This document shows positions 23,441-32,947 of a stretch of 64,000 nt of DNA, piece after piece. The stretch is taken from positions 2,108,001-2,172,000 of the forward strand of contig NC_006087.1 in the NCBI RefSeq assembly GCF_000007665.1, given 5' to 3'. The translations under genes were made by a program, and so were the position numbers. This DNA comes from Leifsonia xyli subsp. xyli str. CTCB07. Lineage in GTDB: Bacteria > Actinomycetota > Actinomycetes > Actinomycetales > Microbacteriaceae. Positions within the stretch are counted from its first letter, which is position 1, and each line of letters opens with the position of its first letter. The notes under the pieces were generated by a model. It ran no database searches and had not been told where the DNA came from. It saw only the letters and a list, made by a program, of their open reading frames with translations.

Positions 23441-25657
23441 TCAGCGCTCCACCAGCGTCAGCCGCTGGGTCGGCCGGGTCATCGCCACATAGAGCGCCGC
23501 CGCCCCGCGCGACGACTCCGCGGCGAGCGCGTCCGGGTCCGCCAGCACGACCGCGTCGAATTCGAGGCCCTTGGCTTCGTAGCCGGTGAGGACGGCGATC
23601 GGGAGCGTCAAACCCGCGGCGCCGCGGGCCACCTCCTCCGCGAACCGCTCGAGGACGGCCCGGGCCACCGTCTCGAGGTGCGCGTGCGGGACGATGACCG
23701 CCACCGTGCCCGCGGCGTCCACCTGCCGATCGTGGTCGATGGCGGCGACGACCGCCTCCGCGAGAGACGGCTGCGCGTACACGCGGCGCACCGGCCAGTC
23801 TCCCTCGCGCACGGCGCGGGCCGGGGTGACCGGCAGACCGGCGGCGCTCGCGATGCGCTCGGCTTCGCGCGCGATCTGCGCGGGCGTCCGGTAGTTCACG
23901 GTCAGCTCTTCGAGCCGCCACGTATCTTTGAAAACGGGGCGGAGGGCATCGTCCCAGCTGACAGCCCCCGCGGCGGAGACGGCTTGGGCGATGTCGCCGA
24001 CGATGGTGAACGACTTCATGGGGCAGCGGCGGACGAGCACACGCCACTGCATCGGCGAGAGCTCCTGAGCCTCGTCCACGACGACGTGCCCGTAGGCCCA
24101 CGAGCGGTCGGCGGCGGCGCGTTCGGCGGTCGTCCCGCGATCCGGCCGCTCCGAAAACCCGTCCGCGAGCCGCTCGGCGCTGACGAGTCCCTCGACGCCC
24201 AGAGTGCGGATGGTGGCCCGGGCGTTCTCGAGGTCGAGCCTGCGCTGGCTGTCCCGCTCGCGGGCGGCGGGATCGGGACGGCCGGGGAAATCGCCCAGCA
24301 GCTCGGCCGCCTCGTCCAGCAGCGGGACATCCGCGATGGTGAACGGCTCGCTGCGGTCACGGTGCAGGGCGGCGCGCTGAGCCTCGGTCCAGCGCGGTGT
24401 CAGCTCGGCGAGCCAGGCAGGCCGGGCATACAGATCCTGGAGGAGCTTCTGCGGGGACAGGGGCAGCCACGCCGTATTGAGGAGGACCCGCACGTCGCAG
24501 GACATGCGGAGATCCTCACGCAGCATTCTCAGATCGGCGTCGTCGATGGTCGAACCGCCCCGGCGGAGCTGTGCGGCGAGTTGCTCGGTGAGCGCGGCGA
24601 GGGCAATCTTGACAAAAGCGACTCGGGCGGCATTGTGCGGTTTCCCGGTGCGCTGGGCCTTTGCGATGGCGCGCCGGATGAGGTCGGGAGCGACGACGAG
24701 ACGCTCGTTGCCGACCACGACGGTCTGCTCGGTCTCCGGCGCCTTCTGGCGGGCCCGCACGGCGTGGGAGAGCAGCCGGGCCATCGTCGCAGCGCCTTTC
24801 AGCAGAGCGGCTTCCGGGCTGTCCTCGGCCGTCGCCTCGACGCCGGGGAAGAGCTCCCCGAGGGTCTGCATGACGACGCCGGTCTCCCCGAGCGAGGGCA
24901 GCACCGCGTCGATGTAGCGGAGGAAGGCTGGCGACGGTCCGACGACGAGCACGCCGGAGGAGCTGAGCCGCTGCCGGTTCGCGTAGAGCAGGAAGGCGGC
25001 GCGGTGGAGCGCGACGGCGGTCTTGCCGGTCCCTGACCCGCCCTGGACCACGAGCGCACCGCGGATGTCGGAGCGGATGATGCGGTCCTGCTCGGCCTGG
25101 ATGGTCGCCACGATGTCGTGCATCCGTCCGGTGCGCTGGGCCGTCATCGCGGCGAGGAGCGCCCCCTCGCCCTGCACCCGCGCCCCCGGGTCGTGGCCGT
25201 CGGTGAGCAGGGACTCGTCGAACACCTCGTCGTCCACCCGAACGACCTGGCGGCCGGTCATCGTGAGATGGCGGCGGGCGCGGACGCCCATCCGCTCGGC
25301 CGCCGTCGCCTGGTAGAAAGCCGTCGCCTGCTGGGCGCGCCAGTCGACGAGGAGCGAACGCTGGTCGTCGTCGCGCAGGCCAAGGCGGCCGATGTACCGG
25401 TGGTCGGAGCCGTCGGAGGGTTCCTCCAGGAGCAGGCGGCCGAACACGAGCCGCGCCTCCACCTCCCGCAGCTGTATGAGCTGGTCCTCGTACAGGCGCG
25501 CGAACGAGTCGCGCTCGCTGTGGGCCTGATGGTTGCCGCCGACGCTCTCACGGCGCACCCGAGTCAGCCGCTCGGCCGTCTCGGCCCGAAGCGCGTCCAG
25601 GCGCTCGTACAGGCCGGAGACGACGGCCCGTTCGCGTTCCAGCTCGGATTCCTGCAC
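23441..25657 (-). CDS. helD: HelD-type RNA polymerase-associated ATPase (UvrD/Rep-like superfamily 1)
   Basis: The 738-residue protein starts at GTG 25657. It has an N-terminal coiled coil (ELERERAVVSGLYERLDALRAETAERLT), Walker A (GGSGTGKTAVALHRAAFL), the DEAQELSPMQW box and motif VI (AALYVAMTRPTQRL). The lack of a DNA-helicase 1B core and this length match HelD, which removes or recycles stalled RNA polymerase and can protect it from rifampicin in some actinobacteria. It is transcribed divergently from the DEAD-box helicase with a 200-bp gap. Confidence 0.85.
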   Translation of the reverse strand: MQESELERERAVVSGLYERLDALRAETAERLTRVRRESVGGNHQAHSERDSFARLYEDQLIQLREVEARLVFGRLLLEEPSDGSDHRYIGRLGLRDDDQRSLLVDWRAQQATAFYQATAAERMGVRARRHLTMTGRQVVRVDDEVFDESLLTDGHDPGARVQGEGALLAAMTAQRTGRMHDIVATIQAEQDRIIRSDIRGALVVQGGSGTGKTAVALHRAAFLLYANRQRLSSSGVLVVGPSPAFLRYIDAVLPSLGETGVVMQTLGELFPGVEATAEDSPEAALLKGAATMARLLSHAVRARQKAPETEQTVVVGNERLVVAPDLIRRAIAKAQRTGKPHNAARVAFVKIALAALTEQLAAQLRRGGSTIDDADLRMLREDLRMSCDVRVLLNTAWLPLSPQKLLQDLYARPAWLAELTPRWTEAQRAALHRDRSEPFTIADVPLLDEAAELLGDFPGRPDPAARERDSQRRLDLENARATIRTLGVEGLVSAERLADGFSERPDRGTTAERAAADRSWAYGHVVVDEAQELSPMQWRVLVRRCPMKSFTIVGDIAQAVSAAGAVSWDDALRPVFKDTWRLEELTVNYRTPAQIAREAERIASAAGLPVTPARAVREGDWPVRRVYAQPSLAEAVVAAIDHDRQVDAAGTVAVIVPHAHLETVARAVLERFAEEVARGAAGLTLPIAVLTGYEAKGLEFDAVVLADPDALAAESSRGAAALYVAMTRPTQRLTLVER

Positions 25658-25857
25658 GCCGACCGCCTTCCTGTTTTCCAGGGCCGATAGTCTACGGCCT
25701 CCGGCCGCGAAGCAACTCCCAGCCGGAGCCGGTAGACTCGTGATATAGCGCGATCGCCGGGACCCGCCCCGTCGCGCACTCAGACCTTCGATCCTCCCCT
25801 CCACGGCGAGCGCCGCGCCTTCCGACGCCGCCTCGCCCGCTGCCCGAAAGGCGCCCC

Positions 25858-27453
25858 GTGACCCACCAGACCTTCGCCGAACTCGGCGTGCCCGCCGCCC
25901 TCGTCTCCGTCCTCGCCGCCGACGGCAAAGCCGAACCGTTCCCCATCCAGGCCGGCACCCTCCCCGACACCCTCGCGGGACGGGATGTGCTGGGACGGGG
26001 CAAGACCGGCTCCGGCAAAACCATCGCGTTCTCGCTGCCGCTCGCGGCGCGGCTCGGCGCTGACCGCGCGGGCGCCGCTTCCCGGGGGCGCCGCCCGCGC
26101 GGCCTCGTCCTGGCCCCGACGCGCGAGCTCGCAACCCAGATCGACGCGACCCTCGCACCGCTCGCGGCGGCGCTGGACTTGCGGACGACGACCATCTTCG
26201 GCGGCGTCTCGCAGAACCGCCAGGTCACCGCCCTCCGGGCCGGCGTCGACATCGTCGTGGCCTGCCCTGGGCGGCTGGACGACCTCATGAAGCAGGGGAT
26301 ACTGTCGCTCGACGCGATCGAGATCACCGTGCTCGACGAGGCCGACCACATGGCCGACCTCGGCTTCCTGCCGACCGTGACCCGCATCCTGGACAAGACA
26401 CCGGCCGGCGGCCAGCGCCTGCTGTTCTCGGCGACACTGGACAACGGCGTGGACAAACTCGTGAAACGCTTCCTCCGCGATGAGGTGCTGCACTCGGTGG
26501 ACGAAGCGACCAGCCACGTCGAGGCCATGACGCACCACGTCTTCGAGGTCGCCGAAGCGGAAGCGAAGAAAGAGCTGGTCAACGCGCTTGCCTCCGGCCA
26601 GGGGCGGCGCATCCTGTTCACCCGGACGAAGCACCAGGCCAAGCGCCTGGCCAAGCAGCTCACCTCCGCCGGCGTCCCCGCCGTCGATCTGCACGGAAAC
26701 CTCAGCCAGGGCGCCCGAGACCGCAACCTCGCGGCCTTCGGCTCCGGCGATGTGCGCGTGCTCGTCGCCACGGATGTCGCCGCGCGCGGCGTGCATGTGG
26801 ACGATGTGGAACTCGTCGTCCACGTCGACCCGCCCGCCGAGCACAAGGCCTACCTGCACCGCTCCGGACGCACCGCGCGCGCGGGGAGCGCGGGAGATGT
26901 CGTCACGGTGATGCTGCCGGAACAGGCGGGCGACATGCGCAGCCTGCTGCGGGCAGCCGCGATCACGACGACGCCGCAGAAGGTGACATCGCGGTCAGAG
27001 CCGGTGCGCGCACTCGTGGGCGAGCCGGCTGAGCGCATCGCCCCGGCCGCACCGGGGCAGGGCGGCGGGCGCGGACAGGGCGCAGGCCGCTCGGCAGGCA
27101 CCGGCAGCGGACGGGACACCGGCCGCGATCGCAACGGCCGCGATCAGCGCCCGCGGGCGCAGACCGGCGGAAACGCCCCCGCCCGCTCACGGACGCAGAC
27201 CGGCCAGGCCACGCTGCCCGCGAACGGCCGGCCCGGAGCGCGCCGGGCGAGCAGCGACGGGCGCAGCGGGGAGGTGCGCGTCGTCCACAGCACCTCGACG
27301 CGAGACCCCCACAGCGAGCGGAGCGCGACCGCGGAGCGGCAGTCCGCCGGGCGGGCGGGCGGGGCCGGAGACGAGGGTACGCCCTCGGGTCGTCGCCGTC
27401 GCCGAGGCGGCAGGGGCCGGGGCGCGAACAGCGCAGCCCCCACCGCCGGCTGA
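25858..27453 (+). CDS. DEAD-box ATP-dependent RNA helicase
   Basis: The 531-residue protein (GTG 25858) has all core motifs: the Q motif near FPIQAGTLPDTLAGRD, Walker A GRGKTGSGKTIAF, PTRELATQ, VLDEADHMADLGF, LLFSATL, VATDVAARGVHVDDV and HRSGRTARAG. The C-terminal 140 residues are Arg/Gly-rich and disordered (GGGRGQGAGRSAGTG, SGRRRRRGGRGRG), as in cold-shock and rRNA-maturation helicases of high-GC bacteria. It probably remodels structured RNA or ribosome intermediates. No operon partner follows. Confidence 0.93.
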   Translation: MTHQTFAELGVPAALVSVLAADGKAEPFPIQAGTLPDTLAGRDVLGRGKTGSGKTIAFSLPLAARLGADRAGAASRGRRPRGLVLAPTRELATQIDATLAPLAAALDLRTTTIFGGVSQNRQVTALRAGVDIVVACPGRLDDLMKQGILSLDAIEITVLDEADHMADLGFLPTVTRILDKTPAGGQRLLFSATLDNGVDKLVKRFLRDEVLHSVDEATSHVEAMTHHVFEVAEAEAKKELVNALASGQGRRILFTRTKHQAKRLAKQLTSAGVPAVDLHGNLSQGARDRNLAAFGSGDVRVLVATDVAARGVHVDDVELVVHVDPPAEHKAYLHRSGRTARAGSAGDVVTVMLPEQAGDMRSLLRAAAITTTPQKVTSRSEPVRALVGEPAERIAPAAPGQGGGRGQGAGRSAGTGSGRDTGRDRNGRDQRPRAQTGGNAPARSRTQTGQATLPANGRPGARRASSDGRSGEVRVVHSTSTRDPHSERSATAERQSAGRAGGAGDEGTPSGRRRRRGGRGRGANSAAPTAG

Positions 27454-27511
27454 CCCGCAGCCTCCGGACGATTGCGAACCGTCTCAGCGTGCGGCAGCCG
27501 TCCCCTCCGGC

Positions 27512-28069
27512 GTGGTGCGGGCGGCGAGCGCCGCGGTGCCCGCCCGCCCTCTCCCGCAGGCGTGGGACTCGATGACCGGCGCTGAACCGACGGAGACGGA
27601 GACGTGGACGGACGGGGAGAACGCGCACACGCGGAGCATCTTCGCCGACGGGTCGCGATCGGAGCTCACCAGCCAGATCCCGCGCGTGGAAGCGTCCGAC
27701 GGCCGGACAGGCAGGGCTGCCTCTGTGCGCTCCACCCCGCTCGGCCCGTACCCCTACGGGTGGAACTTCAACGGCTGCAAGGTGCGGCACAGCGAACCAC
27801 TGCTGACGTTCTGGTTCACGATGAATGTGCGCACCCTCGGCAGCGCCGCCGGGTATCCCGCCCAGATCACATCCGTTAGCCCAGTGTACGCCAACGTGGT
27901 TGGCGGAACCTCGAACAACCCAAGCACCTACATCGGGCGCAGCTCCGGCTCGACCAACAGCAGCCCCGCCTACGCCATCGGAGCGCTGTCGGTCACCTAC
28001 AGCGCAGTGGCGAGCTTCAACTACGCCATCCGAGGCAACGTCGGCTACACCATCTGGGCCAGCTACTAG
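27512..28069 (+). CDS. Hypothetical protein, probably exported, N-terminus unclear
   Basis: The 185 residues from GTG 27512 have no clear signal helix; the first 20 (AASAAVPARPLPQAW) are Ala/Pro-rich and may be what is left of one. The middle is acidic (TETETWTDGENAHTRS), and the C-terminal half is rich in Ser, Tyr, Gly and Val (VSPVYANVVGGTSNNPSTY, SVTYSAVASFNYAIRGNVG), suggesting a beta-rich extracellular domain. I do not recognise the family. It is followed at 32 bp by a small membrane protein gene, so the two may act together. Confidence 0.5.
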   Translation: MVRAASAAVPARPLPQAWDSMTGAEPTETETWTDGENAHTRSIFADGSRSELTSQIPRVEASDGRTGRAASVRSTPLGPYPYGWNFNGCKVRHSEPLLTFWFTMNVRTLGSAAGYPAQITSVSPVYANVVGGTSNNPSTYIGRSSGSTNSSPAYAIGALSVTYSAVASFNYAIRGNVGYTIWASY

Positions 28070-28101
28070 AGGACGCCGACCTCTGATGAAAGGATAAAAG
28101 C

Positions 28102-28314
28102 ATGCATCTGATGGTCGTGCTTCTTGTCTGGGGCGGTGTCACCGTGGTGGTCGTTGCGGGGATCGCACTCCTCGCGTACCTCATCCGCAGGCCGCGAGCA
28201 ATCGCAACGACCCTTGATCCAGAAAGCAGCACAACGAAGCGCGGCACTGCCGCCCGCGCTCCCAAGCCGGAAGCCTTGGGAGCGGAGGTGTGTACGCACG
28301 AAGCCCGGCCGTGA
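28102..28314 (+). CDS. Small single-pass membrane protein
   Basis: The 70-residue frame from ATG 28102 has AAAGGA at a good distance upstream. Residues 4-27 form a hydrophobic helix (VVLLVWGGVTVVVVAGIALLA) followed by RRPRA, giving an N-out, C-in topology; the tail is polar. The family is unrecognised. It is probably cotranscribed with the exported protein before it. Confidence 0.55.
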   Translation: MHLMVVLLVWGGVTVVVVAGIALLAYLIRRPRAIATTLDPESSTTKRGTAARAPKPEALGAEVCTHEARP

Positions 28315-28331
28315 ATCGCGCGGGGCGGAGA

Positions 28332-28913
28332 CTAAAAGAGCCTTCCGGCCGCGCCCATCGCCGCTTTGATCAGCGCCCCTCGGCCGCCTTCGAGCTCGTC
28401 GCAGACGGTCGATGACACCGCTTCCTCCGGTGTCATCCAGGTGATCTCGAGCGCGTCCTGCCGCGGCTCGCAGGTGCCGGTGACCGGGACGACGTACGCG
28501 AGAGACACCGCATGCTGCCGCTCGTCAGTGTAGGGCGAGACGCCCGGCAGCGGAAAGTACTCCGCCACCTGGAACGGGAGCGGGCTCACCGGCAGCAGCG
28601 GGAACGCCATCGGGCCGAGGTCCTTCTCCAGGTGGCGGAAGAGCGCCTCGCGCAGCGTCTCTCCGTACATCACGCGGCCGGAGATGAGGGTGCGCGTGAT
28701 CTCCCCCACAGCGTTCGCCCGCAGGAGAACGCCGACCTCGGCGACCTGCCCGAGGCCGTCGACGCGGACCGGAACTGCCTCGACGTAGAGCAGAGGCAGG
28801 CGGCGGCGCACCTGCTCCAGCTCGATGTCGCTCAGCCAGGCCGGACCGGCCTGCCGGCCGTCGCCCGGGGTCGGGTCGGGGGTGGGCTCCGGGTCGGGGG
28901 TTCGCACGCTCAT
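28332..28913 (-). CDS. NUDIX-fold protein (DUF4916 type)
   Basis: The 193-residue protein begins with a Pro/Asp-rich tail (PDPEPTPDPTPG). It then has the DUF4916 blocks GPAWLSDIELEQVRRRLPLLYVEAVPV, ISGRVMYGETLREALFRHLEKDLGP and FPLPGVSPYTDERQHAVSLAYVVP. The NUDIX box is degenerate (GETLREALFRHLEKDLG lacks the canonical REExxE), so hydrolase activity is doubtful. The function is unknown in this actinobacterial family. Confidence 0.8.
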   Translation of the reverse strand: MSVRTPDPEPTPDPTPGDGRQAGPAWLSDIELEQVRRRLPLLYVEAVPVRVDGLGQVAEVGVLLRANAVGEITRTLISGRVMYGETLREALFRHLEKDLGPMAFPLLPVSPLPFQVAEYFPLPGVSPYTDERQHAVSLAYVVPVTGTCEPRQDALEITWMTPEEAVSSTVCDELEGGRGALIKAAMGAAGRLF

Positions 28914-29026
28914 GGACCGATCCTACGGAACGGCGTCCGGGCCGGACCGCAGCGACCGGGTGCTGTGGAAAGGCGGCACTCGATCGGGGGCTGTGGAGAG
29001 ACACCGGCCACGACGCACAATGGAGG

Positions 29027-29677
29027 GTGGCGTTCCCCGCTCCAGACCTCCGCATCGATCGTGAAGCGGTGCTCTGGTCCGCGGGTGAGCGCGATCGCGT
29101 CGGCCGACCGATCCTCGTCCTCCTGCACGGCTACGGCTCCGACGAGGCCGATCTGTTCGGCATCTCCGCGTACCTGCCGCTGGAGCCGGTGATCGCCTCG
29201 CTGCGGGCACCCATCCCGGAAGGCCCCGGCTTCGCGTGGTTCTCACGGTTCACCAACGTCCCGGCCGACCCGCTCGCAGGGAACGCCGACGCGGCCGCCC
29301 GCGCGGTGCTGGACTGGCTGGCCGAACAGCCGGAGGCTCCGACCGGGCTGCTCGGCTTCTCGCAGGGCGGAGCCCTCGCCCTCCAGGTGCTGCGGCTGGC
29401 TCCGGAGCGCTTCGACTACGCGGTCACGCTCTCCGGCTTCGTGGTGCAGGGCAGGCAGGACGGGGATGCCCGGCTCGCCGAACGCCGCCCTCCGGTGTTC
29501 TGGGGGCGCGGCACGCTCGACGAGGTCATCCCGGGCGTGTCGATCGACCGCGCAGCGGACTGGCTGCCCGCGCACTCGGCGCTCGACCAGCGCGTCTACG
29601 AGGGGATGGGCCACGCCATCTCCCAGCTGGAGCTGGGCGACATCTCGGCGTTCATCCGCGAGCTTCTGCCGCGCTGA
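29027..29677 (+). CDS. Phospholipase/carboxylesterase-type alpha/beta hydrolase
   Basis: The 216-residue protein has the oxyanion strand LVLLHGYGSDEADLFG, the nucleophile elbow GFSQGGALALQ (Ser), an Asp in RGTLDEVIPG and a His in YEGMGHAIS, the complete triad of the YpfH/carboxylesterase 2 group. It likely cleaves small acyl esters in the cytosol. GTG 29027 sits almost on its GGAGG, which is unusually close; no better in-frame start is seen. It is divergent from the NUDIX gene. Confidence 0.88.
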   Translation: MAFPAPDLRIDREAVLWSAGERDRVGRPILVLLHGYGSDEADLFGISAYLPLEPVIASLRAPIPEGPGFAWFSRFTNVPADPLAGNADAAARAVLDWLAEQPEAPTGLLGFSQGGALALQVLRLAPERFDYAVTLSGFVVQGRQDGDARLAERRPPVFWGRGTLDEVIPGVSIDRAADWLPAHSALDQRVYEGMGHAISQLELGDISAFIRELLPR

Positions 29678-30709
29678 GCCGAGCTCGCCAGGCCGCGATG
29701 TCGGCGGCCGGGGGCATGATGGGTGGATGAGCGACGTGCTCGACCGGTTCTCCCCCGCCACCCGAGATTGGTTCCGCGGGGCCTTCGCCGCACCGACCGA
29801 GGCGCAGACGGGCGCGTGGGAGGCGATCTCGCGGGGTCGGCACGCACTGGTGATCGCGCCGACCGGTTCCGAGAAGACGCTCGCTTCCTTCCTCTGGGCG
29901 ATCGACCGCCTGGCGAGCGAGCCGCGGCCGGCCGATGCGAAGCCTGGGACGCGCGTGCTCTACATCTCGCCGCTGAAGGCGCTCGGCGTGGATGTGGAGC
30001 GGAACCTCCGCGCGCCGCTCGTCGGCGTGACGCAGACAGCGAAACGGCTCGGGGCGGAGCCGCCGCACGTCAGCGTGGGCGTGCGCTCGGGCGACACCCC
30101 CTCGGCCGGCCAGCGGGCGCTCATATCGAATCCGCCCGACATCCTGATCACCACACCGGAGTCGCTCTTCCTGATGCTGACCTCGCAGACCCGGGAGACG
30201 CTGAGAACGGTCGAGACGGTGATCGTCGACGAGGTTCACGCGGTCGCCTCGACCAAACGCGGTGTACACCTGGCGCTCTCCCTGGAACGGCTGGACGCCC
30301 TGCTGCCGAGCCCCGCGCAGCGGATCGGGCTGTCGGCGACGGTGCCGGCCGCCGGACGAGGTCGCCCGCTTCCTGGCCGGGCAGGCCCCGGTGGAGATCG
30401 TCGCGCCGCCCACGGGCAAGCGGTTCGACCTGCGCATGGTCGTGCCGGTCGAGGACATGAGCGAGCTCGGCGCCTCCACCTTCGCGAGCGGCGGCAACGA
30501 CGGTTCGGCACCGCAAGCGGGGTCCATCTGGCCGCACGTCGAAGAGGCGATCGTCGATCGGGTGCTCGCCCACCGATCGTCCATCGTGTTCTCGAACTCG
30601 CGACGGCTCGCGGAACGGCTGACCGCCCGCCTGAACGAGATCTACGAAGAGCGGACGCTCGGCGGGACGGAGAGCGAGGAGGCCGGGGAAGCCGCGGGCG
30701 CAGAGAAAG

Positions 30710-30723
30710 CCCCCCCCCCCCCC
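30710..30723. repeat. Poly-C tract (14 C) inside lhr
   Basis: A run of fourteen C residues. The lhr frame before and after differs by one base; removing one C would join them. Such tracts slip during replication and are also error-prone in sequencing. Confidence 0.9.
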
Positions 30724-30929
30724 GGCCGAGCTGATGGGCGCCGCCGGCCAGACCCGCGGCTCGCAGGCCGTGACGGACGATGCCGAGGCCCCCGTGCTCG
30801 CGCAGGCTCACCACGGCTCCGTCAGCAAGGAGCAGCGCGCCCTGATCGAGGACGACCTCAAATCCGGCCGCCTGCGCTGCGTGGTCGCGACGTCGAGCCT
30901 GAAGCTCGGCATCGACATGGGCGCGCTCG

Positions 30930-30941
30930 CCCCCCCCCCCC
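30930..30941. repeat. Poly-C tract (12 C) inside lhr at the deletion junction
   Basis: Twelve C residues stand where the Lhr motif after LGIDMGA should be, and the large internal deletion begins here. The frame changes across it. Confidence 0.9.
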
Positions 30942-31971
30942 GGTCGAGTCCGGGCCCGACCAGGTGCAGCGGGGAGTGCTGGCGGCCCTCGCTCGCGGCG
31001 GCGGGTACTTCTTCCGCCAGCTCTCGGACGCTCTCGGGGCGGAGAGCGGCGCGCCGGTGGACGACTCCACACTCGTCACCGCTCTCTGGGACCTCGTCTG
31101 GGCGGGACTGGTCACCAACGACACGCTCGCGCCGCTGCGCACGCACACGGGCGGCGGCACCGCACACAAGCGGCCCCGCCAGCCGACACGCTCCCGGATG
31201 TACCGCGGGCGGGCAAGCGGGCGCTCGGCGGTGACCGCCCGGATGGGGCCGCCGACCGCAGCCGGGCGCTGGGCTCTGCTCCCGGAGCGTGACCTCGCCT
31301 CCACGGTCCGCGCCCACGGGCAGGCCGAGACGCTGCTCGAGCGGTACGGCTTCGTCACCCGGGGCTCGGCGATGAACGAGGGGACGCCCGGTGGATTCGC
31401 CCTCGCGTACAAAGTGCTGAGCGGGTTCGAGGGGACCGGGCGGGCGCGCCGCGGCTACTTCGTGGAGACGCTGGGCGGTGCGCAGTTCGCGAGCGGGCCG
31501 ACCGTGAACCGGCTGCGTTCGTTCGCGCGTGACCACACGCAGGAACGGCCGTTCGGGGCGGTCGCGCTGGCCGAGACCGATCCGGCGAATCCGTATGGCG
31601 CCGCGCTGCCGTGGCCGGCCGTCCCGCGAGCGGACGGGGGCGCGACCGGCTCGGGGACCGGGCACCGCCCCGGGCGGAAGGCCGGAGCGCTCGTCGTCCT
31701 GGTCGACGGCGATCTGACACTGTACGTCGAACGCGGCGGCAAGAGCCTCCTGAGCTTCGTGGCGGCGGAGACAGACGATGCGGGCCGCCCGGCGCTGGCG
31801 GCGACGGCGCGAGCCCTCGCGGCGCTGGTGACCGGCCGGCGCGTGGACATACTGGCGATCGAGACCGCAAACGGCGGCTTCGTACTCGGGACGCCGCTCG
31901 GCGAAGCGCTCACAGAGGCGGGCTTCCTGCCCACCCCGCGCGGGCTGCGGCTGCGCGGATGAGGCCCGCGC

Positions 31972-32757
31972 ATGCCTGAGGGAGACACCGTCTACCAGGC
32001 CGCTGACCGGCTGCGCCGGGCGCTCGCGGGGCGGGTGCTCACGGCCACCGACTTCCGCGTACCCGCGTATGCGACCGTGGACCTCAGCGGGCAGCGCGTC
32101 GACGAGGTGGTCAGCCGCGGGAAGCACCTGCTGATCCGGGTGGGCGGGCACAGCGTCCACAGCCACCTGAAGATGGACGGCTCGTGGGAGGTGTACCCGC
32201 CGGGCGGCCGCTGGCGGCATCCCGCGCACCAGGCGCGCGTCGTGCTCCGGACCGCGGAAGGCGAGGCGGTCGGGTTTCTGCTCGGGACGCTGGACCTGCT
32301 TCCCCGGGAACGGGAGGACGAGGCGGTCGACGATCTCGGGCCGAATCTGCTGGACCCGGGCTGGGATGCGGCTTCGGCCGCCGAGGCGGTGCGACGCCTC
32401 CGGGAGCGTCCCGGGGCGCCGGTCGCGGTCGCCCTGCTCGATCAGCGCGCCCTCGCGGGGATCGGGAACGTCTACGCGAACGAGCTGTGCTTCCTGCGCG
32501 GGATGCTGCCGACCCGGCCGGTGCGCGAGGCGGACATCCCCGCCGCGGTCGATCTCGCCCACCGGTTGCTGGCCGCGAACCGCGACCGGAGCGTGCGGGT
32601 GACGACCGGCGACACCCGCCGCGGGCGCACCACCTGGGTGTACGGACGGCAGGGGCAGCCGTGCCGTCGCTGCGGGACACCGATCCGGCGGGGCCGGCTC
32701 GGGTACACGGAGCTGACGGAGCGGGTCACCTCCTTCTGCCCGGTCTGCCAGAGCTGA
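31972..32757 (+). CDS. nei: Fpg/Nei-family DNA glycosylase (endonuclease VIII type)
   Basis: The 261-residue protein begins MPEGDTVYQAADRL, so Pro2 (nucleophile) and Glu3 are in place. The Nei-specific HSHLKMDGSWEVY and the helix-two-turn-helix (QRALAGIGNVYANELCF) follow, then a zinc finger (CRRCGTPIRRGRLGYTELTERVTSFCPVC). The enzyme removes oxidised pyrimidines and cleaves the abasic site. It lies nine bases after the dead lhr gene; Lhr and Nei are neighbours in many actinobacteria, suggesting a linked role in DNA repair, now reduced to Nei here. Confidence 0.93.
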   Translation: MPEGDTVYQAADRLRRALAGRVLTATDFRVPAYATVDLSGQRVDEVVSRGKHLLIRVGGHSVHSHLKMDGSWEVYPPGGRWRHPAHQARVVLRTAEGEAVGFLLGTLDLLPREREDEAVDDLGPNLLDPGWDAASAAEAVRRLRERPGAPVAVALLDQRALAGIGNVYANELCFLRGMLPTRPVREADIPAAVDLAHRLLAANRDRSVRVTTGDTRRGRTTWVYGRQGQPCRRCGTPIRRGRLGYTELTERVTSFCPVCQS

Positions 32758-32947
32758 TCCGGGCCGTCCGACCCCGGCTGGGGCGAGCGGCCCAGATGCG
32801 CGAGCGGGCACAGCGGAACCGTAAGAGTTCTCGCAACGGCTCTTCTCCGTGCGACGACGGGGAGAGCGGCCCGGACTTGCTAACGATTTCTCGGGAAATT
32901 TTCGTGAAAACAGGCCCTTCGCAGGGTAGGCGCTCTAATGTTCCGGT

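Larger units (their letters stand above)
29727..31962 (+). pseudogene. lhr: Lhr-type ATP-dependent DNA helicase, frameshifted with large internal deletion
   Basis: ATG 29727 opens the Lhr N-terminus (RFSPATRDWFRGAFAAPTEAQ). Walker A reads PTGSEKTLA, with Glu replacing the second Gly of GSGKT. TTPESLFLML, VDEVHAV and LSATV follow. A shift near 30345 leads to RPPDEVARFLAGQ; a 14-C tract (30710-30723) moves the frame again to AELMGAAGQTRG and LKLGIDMGAL; a 12-C tract (30930-30941) returns it. Directly after, the sequence jumps to RGVLAALARGGGYFFRQL, which belongs several hundred residues further on, so the middle of the normal 1500-residue protein is missing. The C-terminus (WAGLVTNDTLAPLR onward) is intact. 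This DNA repair helicase is certainly inactive. Confidence 0.88.
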
